A stretch of DNA of 64,000 nt from Maricaulis sp. (GTDB lineage Bacteria; Pseudomonadota; Alphaproteobacteria; Caulobacterales; Maricaulaceae), in contig NZ_JAEPNI010000002.1 of the NCBI RefSeq assembly GCF_017643475.1, positions 186,001-250,000 of the forward strand. The letters run 5' to 3'. Position numbers and translations under genes: made by a program. A model generated the notes under the pieces. The model saw only the letters and a program-made list of their open reading frames with translations. It ran no database searches and was not told the origin of the DNA. Below are positions 33,956-42,753 of this stretch, piece by piece (the stretch's first letter is position 1; the number at the start of each line of letters is the position of its first letter).

Positions 33956-35998
33956 CTACTCTTCCGCCTCCTCATCGCCCGGATAGCGATCGAACCATTC
34001 CTGCAGGTAAAGCTGGGTCCGCAGCATGTTGGAGGGCACGCTGGACGTGCCGTGATATTCCCGGTTCATCGAAATCAGCATGGACGGAACACCGCGGCGG
34101 ACGAGGTTGGCATAGACTTCCTCGGCCTGGGCCAGCGGGGTACGCAAATCCTCGGCGCCGGTCATGTAGAGCGTCGGGGTCGTGATGCGATGCGCGTGCA
34201 TGACGGGTGAGTGTTCCAGCCACTCGGTCGGATCTTCCCAATAGTTCGGGCGGAAACGATCAAAACTCCATGCCCCGATATCGGCCTGTCCGGTAAAGCT
34301 GATCCAGTTGGACACCGTGCACAGGGACGCCGCAGCCGCGAAACGGTCGGTATGGGCCACCAGCCAGGTGGTCAGGACACCGCCGCCGGAACAGCCGGTG
34401 ACATAGAGGCGTTCCTCGTCGACCAGTCCGCGCTCGACCAGGTGATCAACACCACCCAGGAGGTCTTCCAGATCAGCCCTTCCGGGATAGGCATTGTCGA
34501 TGGCATTGGCGAACGCCGGCGTATAGCCGGTCGACCCCCGAGGGTTGGTGAACAGGACGATATAGCCCCGCGCCGCCCACTCCTGGAAACGGAAGTTGAA
34601 ATTCACCCCGTACATGGCGTGCGGTCCGCCATGGATATGCATTACCATCGGATAGGTCTGTGAAGGATCATAATCCGGCGGATAGATCACCCAGCCCTGG
34701 ACCGGCGTCCCGTCGGCCGAGCTGTAATTGATCTCCTCGATCTCTCCCAGCGTGACCCCGTCGAGAATATCGCCATTGAGATCCGTCAGGATATCGATCT
34801 CGCCATTGCGGCCGACCAGGCCGACATTGCGGGTCACATCGGGGGAACTGATCGTTCCTGCAGCACGTCCATTGCGGCTCATGGATGACAGGCCGAACCG
34901 GTGCATGCCCTCGGTCAACACCCGAGTACCACCACCCGTGTCCGTAAAGTTGAGCTCAGTGGAACCACGGTAATTCATCGAGTAGTAGACGCCGCGACTA
35001 TTGCCGGCCCAGATCGGTTGGCCAGCTCCGTCAGGCAGGTCCTCGCGGATCGCCGTGCCGCCGGAACCGTCGATATTCATCATCATCAGATGGGTTGCGG
35101 GATAGTTCACATTGTCTTCCGGAAAGCCGGAATAGACGATACGTCGCCCGTCGGGGGAAACCGACGGATTGCCCCAGAAACCGGTGCCAGAGGTCAGCGT
35201 GGTGATCTCGCGGCTGGCCACATCAATGATGTGAACATCAGACCGGCGACTGTCACCGGTTGGCGAGGGCTCTCGATTGCCGTCAAAGACGATGCTGCGG
35301 CTGTCAGGCGTCCAGGCGAAACTGCCCGAGCCGACACCGGACATGCGCATGGTCGCATCCCATTCCCCCTCGGTCAGCTGGCGCTCGGAGCCGCCGTCAG
35401 AGGGAATGACAAAGAGATGGTCGTAACCGGTCTTCAGCCCCTGCCGGTCGATGCGGTAATTCAGGTCATCGGTGACCATCGGGTCAGCGGTCCAGTTGGC
35501 GCCGCTCGGGCGTCCCGGCAGCGAGATCGACATGGCCGGCCCCATCGGAACCTCGCCGAGGAAAGCGATACGCTGGCCGTCCGGCGACCATTCAATGGCC
35601 TTGATGCGGTACTCGGAATGACTGACCTGGCTTTCCGCGCCTTCGGCATCCATCCAGCGGGTAAAGATCTGCGGCTTGCCATCAACCCCGCGCATGAAGG
35701 CGATCCGCCGCCCGTCCGGTGACCAGGTCACACCACCGCCATTGGTCAGGAAACGATGCCGGTCGCCATCCGCCTCCATGATCCACAGCTCGCTGGTAAA
35801 ACCGTCATTAACCGGATCCACCCGGCGGCGCGTATAGATGATGGTATTGCCGTCCGGAGAAATCTGCGGCGACCCGGCCTGTTCCCACTCCAGATACTGT
35901 TCGAGCTGGAGCGTATCGACTCCGCCCTCCTCCTGCGCCGCCACAGGATGAGACGTCAGACACACAGCGGCCAGACCGGCCATCAGAAACTTACGCAT
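33956..35998 (-). CDS. Exported S9-family serine peptidase (dipeptidyl/acylaminoacyl peptidase type)
   Basis: A 680 aa periplasmic or secreted peptidase. A signal peptide (MRKFLMAGLAAVCLTS to V-A-A-Q) is followed by a beta-propeller with repeated S-P-D-G-x-R/T blocks (about residues 40-390) and a C-terminal alpha/beta hydrolase: active Ser in T-G-C-S-G-G-G, Asp in G-A-E-D-L-R, His in E-Y-H-G-T. This is the order of S9B/S9C enzymes. I chose the ATG at 35998; the open frame continues to 36166 only because it runs through repeat copy B. It probably degrades peptides outside the cytoplasm. Confidence 0.93.
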   Translation of the reverse strand: MRKFLMAGLAAVCLTSHPVAAQEEGGVDTLQLEQYLEWEQAGSPQISPDGNTIIYTRRRVDPVNDGFTSELWIMEADGDRHRFLTNGGGVTWSPDGRRIAFMRGVDGKPQIFTRWMDAEGAESQVSHSEYRIKAIEWSPDGQRIAFLGEVPMGPAMSISLPGRPSGANWTADPMVTDDLNYRIDRQGLKTGYDHLFVIPSDGGSERQLTEGEWDATMRMSGVGSGSFAWTPDSRSIVFDGNREPSPTGDSRRSDVHIIDVASREITTLTSGTGFWGNPSVSPDGRRIVYSGFPEDNVNYPATHLMMMNIDGSGGTAIREDLPDGAGQPIWAGNSRGVYYSMNYRGSTELNFTDTGGGTRVLTEGMHRFGLSSMSRNGRAAGTISSPDVTRNVGLVGRNGEIDILTDLNGDILDGVTLGEIEEINYSSADGTPVQGWVIYPPDYDPSQTYPMVMHIHGGPHAMYGVNFNFRFQEWAARGYIVLFTNPRGSTGYTPAFANAIDNAYPGRADLEDLLGGVDHLVERGLVDEERLYVTGCSGGGVLTTWLVAHTDRFAAAASLCTVSNWISFTGQADIGAWSFDRFRPNYWEDPTEWLEHSPVMHAHRITTPTLYMTGAEDLRTPLAQAEEVYANLVRRGVPSMLISMNREYHGTSSVPSNMLRTQLYLQEWFDRYPGDEEAEE

Positions 35999-36105
35999 AT
36001 TGCCCTCCCCAAGGTGTTGCCCGCACGGTTTCACGCCATGCGGATTCAAAGGGAGACTAGTTCGCGTGTGAGGGGGTGTCCAATCGGGTGCGTGGTTGTG
36101 TTGAA

Positions 36106-36273
36106 TGGCACCTTCGGTGCGCACCCACTCCACCATTGCTGCGCAATGGTCCCCCTCGCCCATCAAGGGCGAGGATGGCTGTGTCGCCGCCTTTGCTTCA
36201 TCCTTTCCCTTGACGGGAAAGGTCCCTCCGTAGCTTTAGCGAAGGAGGGGGATAGGGTGCGACCCGAAGGGCC
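36106..36273. repeat. Modular palindromic repeat, copy B (halves in the opposite order)
   Basis: Half 1 on the minus strand spans 36106-36176, including the 8-bp hairpin of TTGAT type, and half 2 spans 36200-36273, including the hairpin with loop GTCAA on the minus strand and CGCACCCTATCCCCCTCC. Read on the minus strand, half 2 precedes half 1, the reverse of copies A and C. It also carries an extra CCATTGC/GCAATGG hairpin (36132-36150). The 306-base gap 35999-36304 holds this element and no gene. Confidence 0.8.
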
Positions 36274-36304
36274 AGCAGAAAGTCCGTCCTCAAAGCGCGA
36301 TAAA

Positions 36305-37471
36305 CTACTCCGGCTTTGCCCCGGGCGGATTGAATACCTCTGCGCCCTGTTCCAGGTAGACACTGGTCGACGGGAAGGCAAAATCGGTGCCGGCGGCTTC
36401 GACGATTTCCTTGATCTTGAAAGCGAGATCTTCCTTGAGCCGCAGCCATTCACCCCAGTTCGTGGTCTTGGTGAAGCAATACAGCATGAAGTCGATCGAG
36501 CTGTCGGAGAACTTGTCCACGCGCATGAAAGTCGAGACTTCCGGCGGGTGGGCGTATTCGGGATGGGTGAGGACATAGTCCAGCACCTGGTCGCGGATCT
36601 GCTGCAGCTGTTCGACGGTGGCATCGTAACGCACACCGATGATCCAGTAGGTCCGGCGGTGCGTCATGCGGGAGAAGTTGATGACGGCATTGTCGGCCAG
36701 TTTCGCATTGGGCACATAGACCGGCCCCTTGTCGAAGCGGCGCACCAGGGTGGAGCGGAAATTAACTTCCTCCACAGTGCCCTCGACCACACCATCCACC
36801 TTGATCCAGTCCCCCGGCAGGAAACGCTTCTCGGTCAGGATCAGGAGGCCGGCGATCAGGTTCTTGAACAGATCCTGGGCGCCCAGACCGACCGCAACAC
36901 CAAACAGGCCCAGCCCGGCAATGATCGGACCGACAGAGATGCCCCACAGCTCCAGGATGGCGGCCACGCCGACAATGATGAAGACGATTTTCAGCGCCTT
37001 GTTCATCCAGTCCAGCATCAGCGGGGTCAGCGTGTTCTGCAGCCCCTTGAACAGGTGCATAACCGGATCGACCGCATTGTGCAGCGCCCAGAAGATCACC
37101 ACCGTGATCAGGGTGCGGATGATGTTCTCGCCATCGCCGATGAAGAAGGAACTGTCCGCCGAGCCCGCCTGCAGCGTGTTGAGCGCAAAGAAGAGCGCTA
37201 TGATCACCGGCACAAGTTTGAGCGGTCCGGCCAGCGCGTCGACCACCGCATCATCCAGCTGCGTCTCGCTCTTGGCGGCCAGGCGCCGCAGGGAGGCGAC
37301 GATCCAGCTGGCAATTGCGGACCGCAGGCTGAGGCCCAGAAAGAGGATCAGCACAGCGGAAATGCCATGCCCGACACTCACGCCCAGGAAAGAAGTGTTC
37401 CAGACCTCGACCGTAATGGCCCAGAGCCGTTCCAGCTCACTCATGACTTCAGACTGCGAGGACGTCCGCAT
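36305..37471 (-). CDS. MscS-family mechanosensitive channel
   Basis: A 388 aa inner-membrane channel with several N-terminal helices (about residues 30-180), the pore-lining TM3 ending G-L-G-A-Q-D-L-F-K-N, the beta domain with F-L-P-G-D-W-I-K-V-D and V-Y-V-P-N-A-K-L, and a C-terminal alpha/beta domain. It likely releases solutes on osmotic downshock. Its ATG overlaps the prfC stop by one base (TGATG), so it is read as the second gene of a prfC operon. Confidence 0.92.
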   Translation of the reverse strand: MRTSSQSEVMSELERLWAITVEVWNTSFLGVSVGHGISAVLILFLGLSLRSAIASWIVASLRRLAAKSETQLDDAVVDALAGPLKLVPVIIALFFALNTLQAGSADSSFFIGDGENIIRTLITVVIFWALHNAVDPVMHLFKGLQNTLTPLMLDWMNKALKIVFIIVGVAAILELWGISVGPIIAGLGLFGVAVGLGAQDLFKNLIAGLLILTEKRFLPGDWIKVDGVVEGTVEEVNFRSTLVRRFDKGPVYVPNAKLADNAVINFSRMTHRRTYWIIGVRYDATVEQLQQIRDQVLDYVLTHPEYAHPPEVSTFMRVDKFSDSSIDFMLYCFTKTTNWGEWLRLKEDLAFKIKEIVEAAGTDFAFPSTSVYLEQGAEVFNPPGAKPE

Positions 37472-39087
37472 CAGCTGCGCTCCTTGGCACGGTGGAAGGT
37501 GAGATCGGGGAATTTCTCCTCCGAATAGGAAACTTCCCAGGCGCTCTTGGCCAGGAAGACCGGATCGCCATTTATATCCTCGGCCATCGCAGATTTATGG
37601 CGGTCCGCAAACGCCTCGATCTTGGCATCATCGCCGGTCAGCCAGCGCGCCGTCTCATAAGGTGCCGGTTCGAAGGTCACTTCCAGCCCGTATTCGGCGG
37701 CCACGCGTTCGCGCATCACATCGATCTGCAGCGCACCGACGGCGCCCACCACGAAATCGCCCCCAATGATCGGGCGGAAGAGCTGGGTCACCCCCTCCTC
37801 GGCCAGGCTTTCCAGCGCCTTTTTCAGGTGTTTCGCCTTCAACGGATCGGCCAGGCGGGCACGGCGCAGGATTTCCGGGGCGAAATTGGGAATGCCGGAA
37901 AAACGGATCTTGCCGCTCTCGGACAGGCTGTCACCGACCCGCAGGGTGCCGTGATTGGGCACGCCCATCACATCGCCGGCAAAGGCCTCGTCGGCGATTT
38001 CGCGGTCCTGGGCGAAAAATAGCGTCGGCGAGGACACCGTCAGCTGTTTGCCCGTCTCGGTCTTGAGTTTCATGCCGCGTTTGAACTTGCCCGAACACAG
38101 GCGCACAAAGGCGACGCGGTCGCGGTGGTTCGGATCCATGTTCGCCTGGACCTTGAAGACAAAGCCCGCGACTTCCTTGCCGCCCGGTTCCATCTCACCC
38201 GGCTTGCCATTGATATCGGCCGCGACGGCTGCGGGGCCTGGAATATTGTCCGCCAGCCCGTCCAGCAATTCGTGCACACCAAAGCCGCGCAAGGCCGAGC
38301 CAAAGAAGACCGGCGTCAGATGGCCTTCCAGGAAGCTCTGCATCTTGAAGGGCGGGCACAGCTCGCGTGCGACTTCGGCGCCTTCCTTGACCTCGTCCAG
38401 CTCCTCTTCGGAGAGAACTTCCGCGATCATGTTGGAATTGATGTCGACCACTTCGCTGGGCTCACCGGGAGAGCGCTCCTCGCCCGGGCGCTGATAGATG
38501 TGGAAGCCTTCAGTCTTGAGGTCCATCACGCCCTTGAAACGATTGCCCGAGCCGACCGGCCATTGCATCGGCGCCGTGTCCAGCGCCAGCTTCTCCTGGA
38601 TGTCTTCCAGCAGCTCGACGGGGTCCAGCGCCTCGCGGTCCATCTTGTTGATGAAGGTGACGATCGGGATATCGCGCAGGCGGCAGACCTCGACCAATTT
38701 CAGTGTCCGCGGCTCCACGCCCTTGGCCGCATCGAGCACCATGATGGCGCTGTCGGCAGCGGTGAGCGTGCGATAGGTGTCCTCGGAGAAATCCTCGTGA
38801 CCGGGCGTATCGAGCAGGTTGAACAGCAAGGTGCGGTGTTCATAGGTCATCACAGAGGCAGAGACCGAGATCCCGCGCTCCTGCTCGATCTTCATCCAGT
38901 CGGACTGGGTCCGGCGGTTCTCGCCCCTCGCCCTCACCTGGCCGGCCAGGCGGATGGCGCCTGCGGACAACAGCAGGTTCTCGGTCAGCGTCGTCTTGCC
39001 GGCGTCCGGGTGAGAGACAATGGCGTAGGAACGGCGACGCGCCCATTCGGGCTGGTCAGGGGTCGGAGTTGTCATGGATCGGCTCAC
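37471..39087 (-). CDS. prfC: Peptide chain release factor 3 (RF3)
   Basis: A 538 aa translational GTPase that recycles RF1/RF2 after termination. G1 is S-H-P-D-A-G-K-T-T-L (about residues 25-34), the switch I region R-G-I-S-V-S-A-S-V is RF3-like, G3 is D-T-P-G-H-E-D and G4 is N-K-M-D. The C-terminal domain has F-E-P-A-P-Y-E-T-A-R-W-L, typical of RF3. Full length. An internal ATG at 39075 (MTTPTPDQPEW) may be the true start. It is coupled to the MscS-family gene downstream. Confidence 0.95.
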   Translation of the reverse strand: MSRSMTTPTPDQPEWARRRSYAIVSHPDAGKTTLTENLLLSAGAIRLAGQVRARGENRRTQSDWMKIEQERGISVSASVMTYEHRTLLFNLLDTPGHEDFSEDTYRTLTAADSAIMVLDAAKGVEPRTLKLVEVCRLRDIPIVTFINKMDREALDPVELLEDIQEKLALDTAPMQWPVGSGNRFKGVMDLKTEGFHIYQRPGEERSPGEPSEVVDINSNMIAEVLSEEELDEVKEGAEVARELCPPFKMQSFLEGHLTPVFFGSALRGFGVHELLDGLADNIPGPAAVAADINGKPGEMEPGGKEVAGFVFKVQANMDPNHRDRVAFVRLCSGKFKRGMKLKTETGKQLTVSSPTLFFAQDREIADEAFAGDVMGVPNHGTLRVGDSLSESGKIRFSGIPNFAPEILRRARLADPLKAKHLKKALESLAEEGVTQLFRPIIGGDFVVGAVGALQIDVMRERVAAEYGLEVTFEPAPYETARWLTGDDAKIEAFADRHKSAMAEDINGDPVFLAKSAWEVSYSEEKFPDLTFHRAKERS

Positions 39088-39116
39088 ACAAGATGTCAGC
39101 CGCCCGGTTAGCCTGA

Positions 39117-39530
39117 TCAGTGGGCGCTATGCAAGGTCCCGGTGACATTGGCCCAGACTTCCGAATTGATCTCGTGCGCTGTGAGATGCTCCTCATTCTG
39201 GCGTCGCCACAGATAGGCGATCGTCGTCATGGGAACGTTGGCAAAGCGCAAACCGACATCTTCCGGACCATTGGCGCCCGCATGGCGTACGGCCAGCAGG
39301 GCATTCGCCCCCGGCGCCCGATAGGCGATCAGGGCGCACAAATGCTGGCACTGGTCCGGTTTGGTTTGGGCAATATTCGGATCAACAAAGACCGCCTCCC
39401 TGACCAATTGGGTCAGGTGGGCCGGTGTGAGGGTCTCGAATTGCGAGACCGTAAGAGGAATCGTGCCGTCTCTGAGAAGAGTGCTCAGATCACCCAGATC
39501 GAAGACGACATCGTTGAATAAAAACAACAT
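39117..39530 (-). CDS. Hypothetical protein, 137 aa
   Basis: I do not recognise this protein. It is soluble with no signal peptide and has two cysteines (Q-C-Q-H-L-C) and the stretch F-A-N-V-P-M-T-T-I-A-Y-L-W. The ATG at 39530 (MLFLFNDVVFDLGD) is the better start; a TTG upstream would add two residues. It is read toward prfC with 29 bases between, so they may be co-transcribed. Confidence 0.6.
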   Translation of the reverse strand: MLFLFNDVVFDLGDLSTLLRDGTIPLTVSQFETLTPAHLTQLVREAVFVDPNIAQTKPDQCQHLCALIAYRAPGANALLAVRHAGANGPEDVGLRFANVPMTTIAYLWRRQNEEHLTAHEINSEVWANVTGTLHSAH

Positions 39531-39582
39531 CACCAAGACACCAATAGGAGCAATTTGATGAAAGCAGTCTGGCAGCGATTCG

Positions 39583-39918
39583 TTAAATATCTTCGACCGG
39601 CTCAGTCAGGAAGTGCCTGCCCTGGCGGTCCTCGATCTCCACGATCCATAAATCCGGGTCCGAATTGACGCGCCTCTGGCAGTATTCGTCGATCACGCGC
39701 TCTTCACAGTCGTCGCGCGAATGACGCACCCAGATTCGTTCGCCGTTTTCGTCCCGTTGCGGGACATAGAGCTGGCACACGTCCCGGGATTTCACCACCT
39801 TTACGAGCACCGCGCCAGCATCTTCGTCTCCACGGCGAATCACATAAACCGACGCGAGCGCCGATTCAGCCCTTCTAATCAAGGCATCCACCCAAAAATT
39901 TGCTCTTAGATGCATCAT
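39583..39918 (-). CDS. DUF1491 family protein
   Basis: A 111 aa protein matching the alphaproteobacterial DUF1491 family: an N-terminal F-W-V-D-A-L-I-R-R, G-D-E-D-A-G-A-V-L-V-K-V (about residues 30-41), and the C-terminal D-P-D-L-W-I-V-E-I-E-D that is the family hallmark. The role of the family is unknown. It is divergent from the BcsB-like gene across a short promoter region (39919-39975). Confidence 0.85.
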   Translation of the reverse strand: MMHLRANFWVDALIRRAESALASVYVIRRGDEDAGAVLVKVVKSRDVCQLYVPQRDENGERIWVRHSRDDCEERVIDEYCQRRVNSDPDLWIVEIEDRQGRHFLTEPVEDI

Positions 39919-39975
39919 TTTCGTTGATGGCAGCTCAATTGCTTAATAATCTGTAAATGGGTGAGGGAGCGTTCC

Positions 39976-41658
39976 ATGTCGGTACGAGTAGCGTGCGCCG
40001 CTATTGCTTTGATGGCAGTTATGGCTGGGGGAAGCCTGGCTGTCGAGACGGAAGCCGAAACCGAGGTTTTGGCGACTGAACTGGCTTTACAAGAGTCTGT
40101 GTATACAGAAGAGCGTAGTCTGGCTGACCTCCGGTCCGGCATGGACGCCTTCGTCCTCTCACCCTCCCAGAATCGTCAGAGCATTGCCTTCGAGCTGCCG
40201 CCGAACGCCCAAGCCACCGAAGCCTGGCTGCGCCTCGCCGCTCGCCCGGCAAGCGAAACCACCACCGGTCTGATCCACGTCTCCGTCAATGGCGGCGACC
40301 CGATCACCATCCGCCCGCAAGCGCGTGCCATGGAAGCGCGTTTTGCGCTGTATTCCGGCGATGTCCGTCCGGGCGGGAATACGCTGGAAATCGAGTTCAG
40401 CACCGAAACGGCTACGGCGGGCTGGATCGTTGACGCGTCCCGGTCGCAACTGCGCCTGTCGCTGGAGCGTCAGGAGCGAATCGGCTCCCTGCACGAGCTG
40501 GAAGAGACCCTGGCGTCCGATTACGCGGCCCTGCGCCGGGTTGCCCTGATCTCCGAAGACAATAGCGAACGCGCCACGGCGGAAAGCCTCATTGCCCAAG
40601 GTATTGCCCTGCGTGCCGGCACGGTTCCGATCTTCACCAATGATATCGAGAATTCCGACCTGATCGTGCATATCGCGGAATTCTCCGAACTTCCGGACGA
40701 GGATCTTGCCGTCCTGCGTAATCCGCAAGGCGCCGCCGGCCCGGAGATCGCCTTTCGTAATGACGGCACCCCGGAACTGATCATTACCGGTCGCAACGCC
40801 GAGGAAACCACTGCAGCAGCCCGCCTGCTCGCAGCACGCTCCTTTGAAGGCTATCAGACGCACTTCCTCGCCGCTGACGCGATTTCCGCCAGCCGCCTGG
40901 GCATGCGCCAGGCTCGCGATGCCCGCAACATGGCGCGCGAGGCGGACCTGCGTACCTTTGCTACCTCCGGCCTGCCCTTCGCGGCGGATCAGGGATCACG
41001 CACCGCTGTCCAGATCGTGGGCAATGGCGCGGAAGACCGTTTTGGCGCCCTCTCCGTCCTCGCCCGCGCGGCGCTGACCAGCGGCGAAGCCTGGCTCTAT
41101 GCCTGGTATGGTGACGGCCAACAGGTCGTTCCCAGCGATCACAACCTGCTCGTCATCGGACCGAACAGCACGGATTTCGCCGCTATCGACCAGAATGCTC
41201 CGGCCGAGCTGCGCGCCGCCCTTCGTGCTGCGGCACGTTCCCAGGGTGATCGCGGCATGATGCGCCTGGCGGCTGCGGCCTATGCCGACGACAATTCTGC
41301 TGCCGACAGCAATGAGAACGCGCCCAATATCGGTGTCGCCTCGCTGTTCGAGGACCGGGCCCAGGCCGGTCGCTGGATCGGCACGCTGACAGCCCCCTCC
41401 GAAGCCTCTTTCGAGGCCGCCGGTCGCAGCCTGGCCCGCTCCACCCTGTGGGCATCGCTGGAAGGCCGTGCCGCTGTCTGGAGCACCCGCGGTGTCACGC
41501 CGCTGGACTATTCCATCTCTGCACCAACGCTGCAGGAACGCGTTCAGGAGTTCGCGCTGGATCACACCCGTGACGCCGCCTTCATCCTGTTTGGCCTGGC
41601 GTTCTTCATGCTGCTGCGCGGCATGTGGCATCGTCGTCGCAGCGTAAACGCGTCGTAA
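39976..41658 (+). CDS. Orphan BcsB-like exported membrane-anchored protein
   Basis: A 560 aa protein with a signal peptide, an N-terminal beta-sandwich (L-P-P-N-A-Q-A-T-E-A-W-L-R-L; R-P-G-G-N-T-L-E-I-E-F), a middle alpha/beta part (E-L-I-I-T-G-R-N-A-E-E-T-T-A-A-A-R-L-L) and a single C-terminal membrane helix (about 525-548) ending R-R-R. This is the plan of BcsB, the periplasmic cellulose synthase subunit, but similarity is weak and no BcsA synthase is nearby. The ATG at 39976 has GAGGGAG upstream. It may form an operon with the next exported protein. Confidence 0.6.
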   Translation: MSVRVACAAIALMAVMAGGSLAVETEAETEVLATELALQESVYTEERSLADLRSGMDAFVLSPSQNRQSIAFELPPNAQATEAWLRLAARPASETTTGLIHVSVNGGDPITIRPQARAMEARFALYSGDVRPGGNTLEIEFSTETATAGWIVDASRSQLRLSLERQERIGSLHELEETLASDYAALRRVALISEDNSERATAESLIAQGIALRAGTVPIFTNDIENSDLIVHIAEFSELPDEDLAVLRNPQGAAGPEIAFRNDGTPELIITGRNAEETTAAARLLAARSFEGYQTHFLAADAISASRLGMRQARDARNMAREADLRTFATSGLPFAADQGSRTAVQIVGNGAEDRFGALSVLARAALTSGEAWLYAWYGDGQQVVPSDHNLLVIGPNSTDFAAIDQNAPAELRAALRAAARSQGDRGMMRLAAAAYADDNSAADSNENAPNIGVASLFEDRAQAGRWIGTLTAPSEASFEAAGRSLARSTLWASLEGRAAVWSTRGVTPLDYSISAPTLQERVQEFALDHTRDAAFILFGLAFFMLLRGMWHRRRSVNAS

Positions 41659-41701
41659 AACCTCCTTTGATATAACCTCGCTTGGATGAGTGGGGTTATG
41701 T

Positions 41702-42604
41702 ATGCGTAAATCGCTCCTGGCGATAACAGCCGGGCTGACTGTGACGACAACACAAGCAGCAGCCCAGAATGCCGAAGAGGTCTTTGCCGAGCGCGGATAT
41801 GCGCTGGCGATGGACGAGCTTTGCGAACTGTTCACGCCTGACCAGCGCGACGCGCTGTCCGTCTTTTACCTGCAGGCTCGCGGCGCCCTGATCAGGGCCG
41901 GCGAAAACGCTGTCGAGCTGGATGATTACCGTGCCAGCCTGGACGATGCCGCGTCCCAGCAAGGCTGCCAGTCCGAACACGCACAGCTGATCTATCAGCG
42001 TGTGAATGAAGGATATGCCGGCTTTGAACGCCTGATGCGGATGAGTTTCCCGGCCGACCAGTTCAGCTGGGAGGCCAATGCCCCCATCGGACTGTCCCAG
42101 ACCGAATGGCTGGCGCGCCAGGACGCAGCGCCCGTCGTTGCAGGCCTCGCCCTGGTCAATGGTGAGCTGGAATTTGTCGTCGACCTGCCGGAGGTCTCCG
42201 GCGTCGCCTCTGCTGTCCTGGTCCTGCGCGACATGCGGCGCGAACCCGATCTTTACGACCCGACAGTGGGTGGGCTTTTCCCCACCCCGGCAGAAGCCCC
42301 CTGGCTACGCTGGAGTGCGCCGGACTATGCCCGCCAGCTGGTCTTTTCGCGCGGGCGGATCAATGCCGAAACCGCTGTGGAGCTCAATCCCGCCGGGGCC
42401 CGCCAGATCTTCCGCTTCTCCGTCGCCGACGCCGAACGCATCGCCGAGCGCGACCCCAGAGAAGCCGCTCGCATCGACCTGATGAACCGCCGCGGCGAAC
42501 GCATCACATCCTACTATTTCGAAGTCGGAGACCTGGGCGCCGCGATCGCGTTTGTCAGATCGCGTGCACATCTCAATCAGGACGAATCCGGACGCACGGG
42601 CTAG
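41702..42604 (+). CDS. Exported hypothetical protein, 300 aa
   Basis: Unrecognised. A clear signal peptide (MRKSLLAITAGLTVTTTQAAAQ) precedes a mixed helical and beta protein with two cysteines in the mature N-terminal part (D-E-L-C-E-L-F; Q-G-C-Q-S-E), which could form a disulfide. The ATG at 41702 has GGGG upstream and is preferred to the GTG at 41690. It follows the BcsB-like gene by 43 bases on the same strand, so the two may act together in the envelope; this is inference. Confidence 0.68.
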   Translation: MRKSLLAITAGLTVTTTQAAAQNAEEVFAERGYALAMDELCELFTPDQRDALSVFYLQARGALIRAGENAVELDDYRASLDDAASQQGCQSEHAQLIYQRVNEGYAGFERLMRMSFPADQFSWEANAPIGLSQTEWLARQDAAPVVAGLALVNGELEFVVDLPEVSGVASAVLVLRDMRREPDLYDPTVGGLFPTPAEAPWLRWSAPDYARQLVFSRGRINAETAVELNPAGARQIFRFSVADAERIAERDPREAARIDLMNRRGERITSYYFEVGDLGAAIAFVRSRAHLNQDESGRTG

Positions 42605-42611
42605 CGGACGC

Positions 42612-42753
42612 TCCTCGTCCTCGCTGGGCGTGAGCGCAGGAGAAGACGATGCAGGTGCGTGCCGAAGGCGCCTCTAAAGCTGGCCCTCCTGGGCCGCACC
42701 CTATCCCCCTCCTTCGCCAAGGCTACTGAGGGACCTTTCCCATCGAGGGAAAA
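42612..42753. repeat. Modular palindromic repeat, copy C (degenerate)
   Basis: Half 1 is diverged (42612-42672, with GCAGGTGCGTGCCGAAGGCG in the place of GAGTGGGTGCGC). Half 2 (42681-42753) is well kept: GGCCC/GGGCC hairpin, CGCACCCTATCCCCCTCC, and a hairpin with loop ATCGA. It has the same inward order as copy A and again fills a gap between two converging genes, abutting the stop codon of the minus-strand gene at 42754. Confidence 0.75.

Noticed and set aside
36163..36636. 157 aa minus-strand frame including the peptide S-F-A-K-A-T-E-G-P-F-P-S
   Set aside because: Its C-terminal half is a translation of the modular repeat copy B, and the rest is antiparallel or out of frame to the MscS gene.
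39558..39668. Possible 36 aa plus-strand peptide starting MKAVWQRF with AGGAG upstream
   Set aside because: The ribosome binding site is good, but most of the frame is antisense to the DUF1491 gene and the end is Pro/Gly-rich without pattern.
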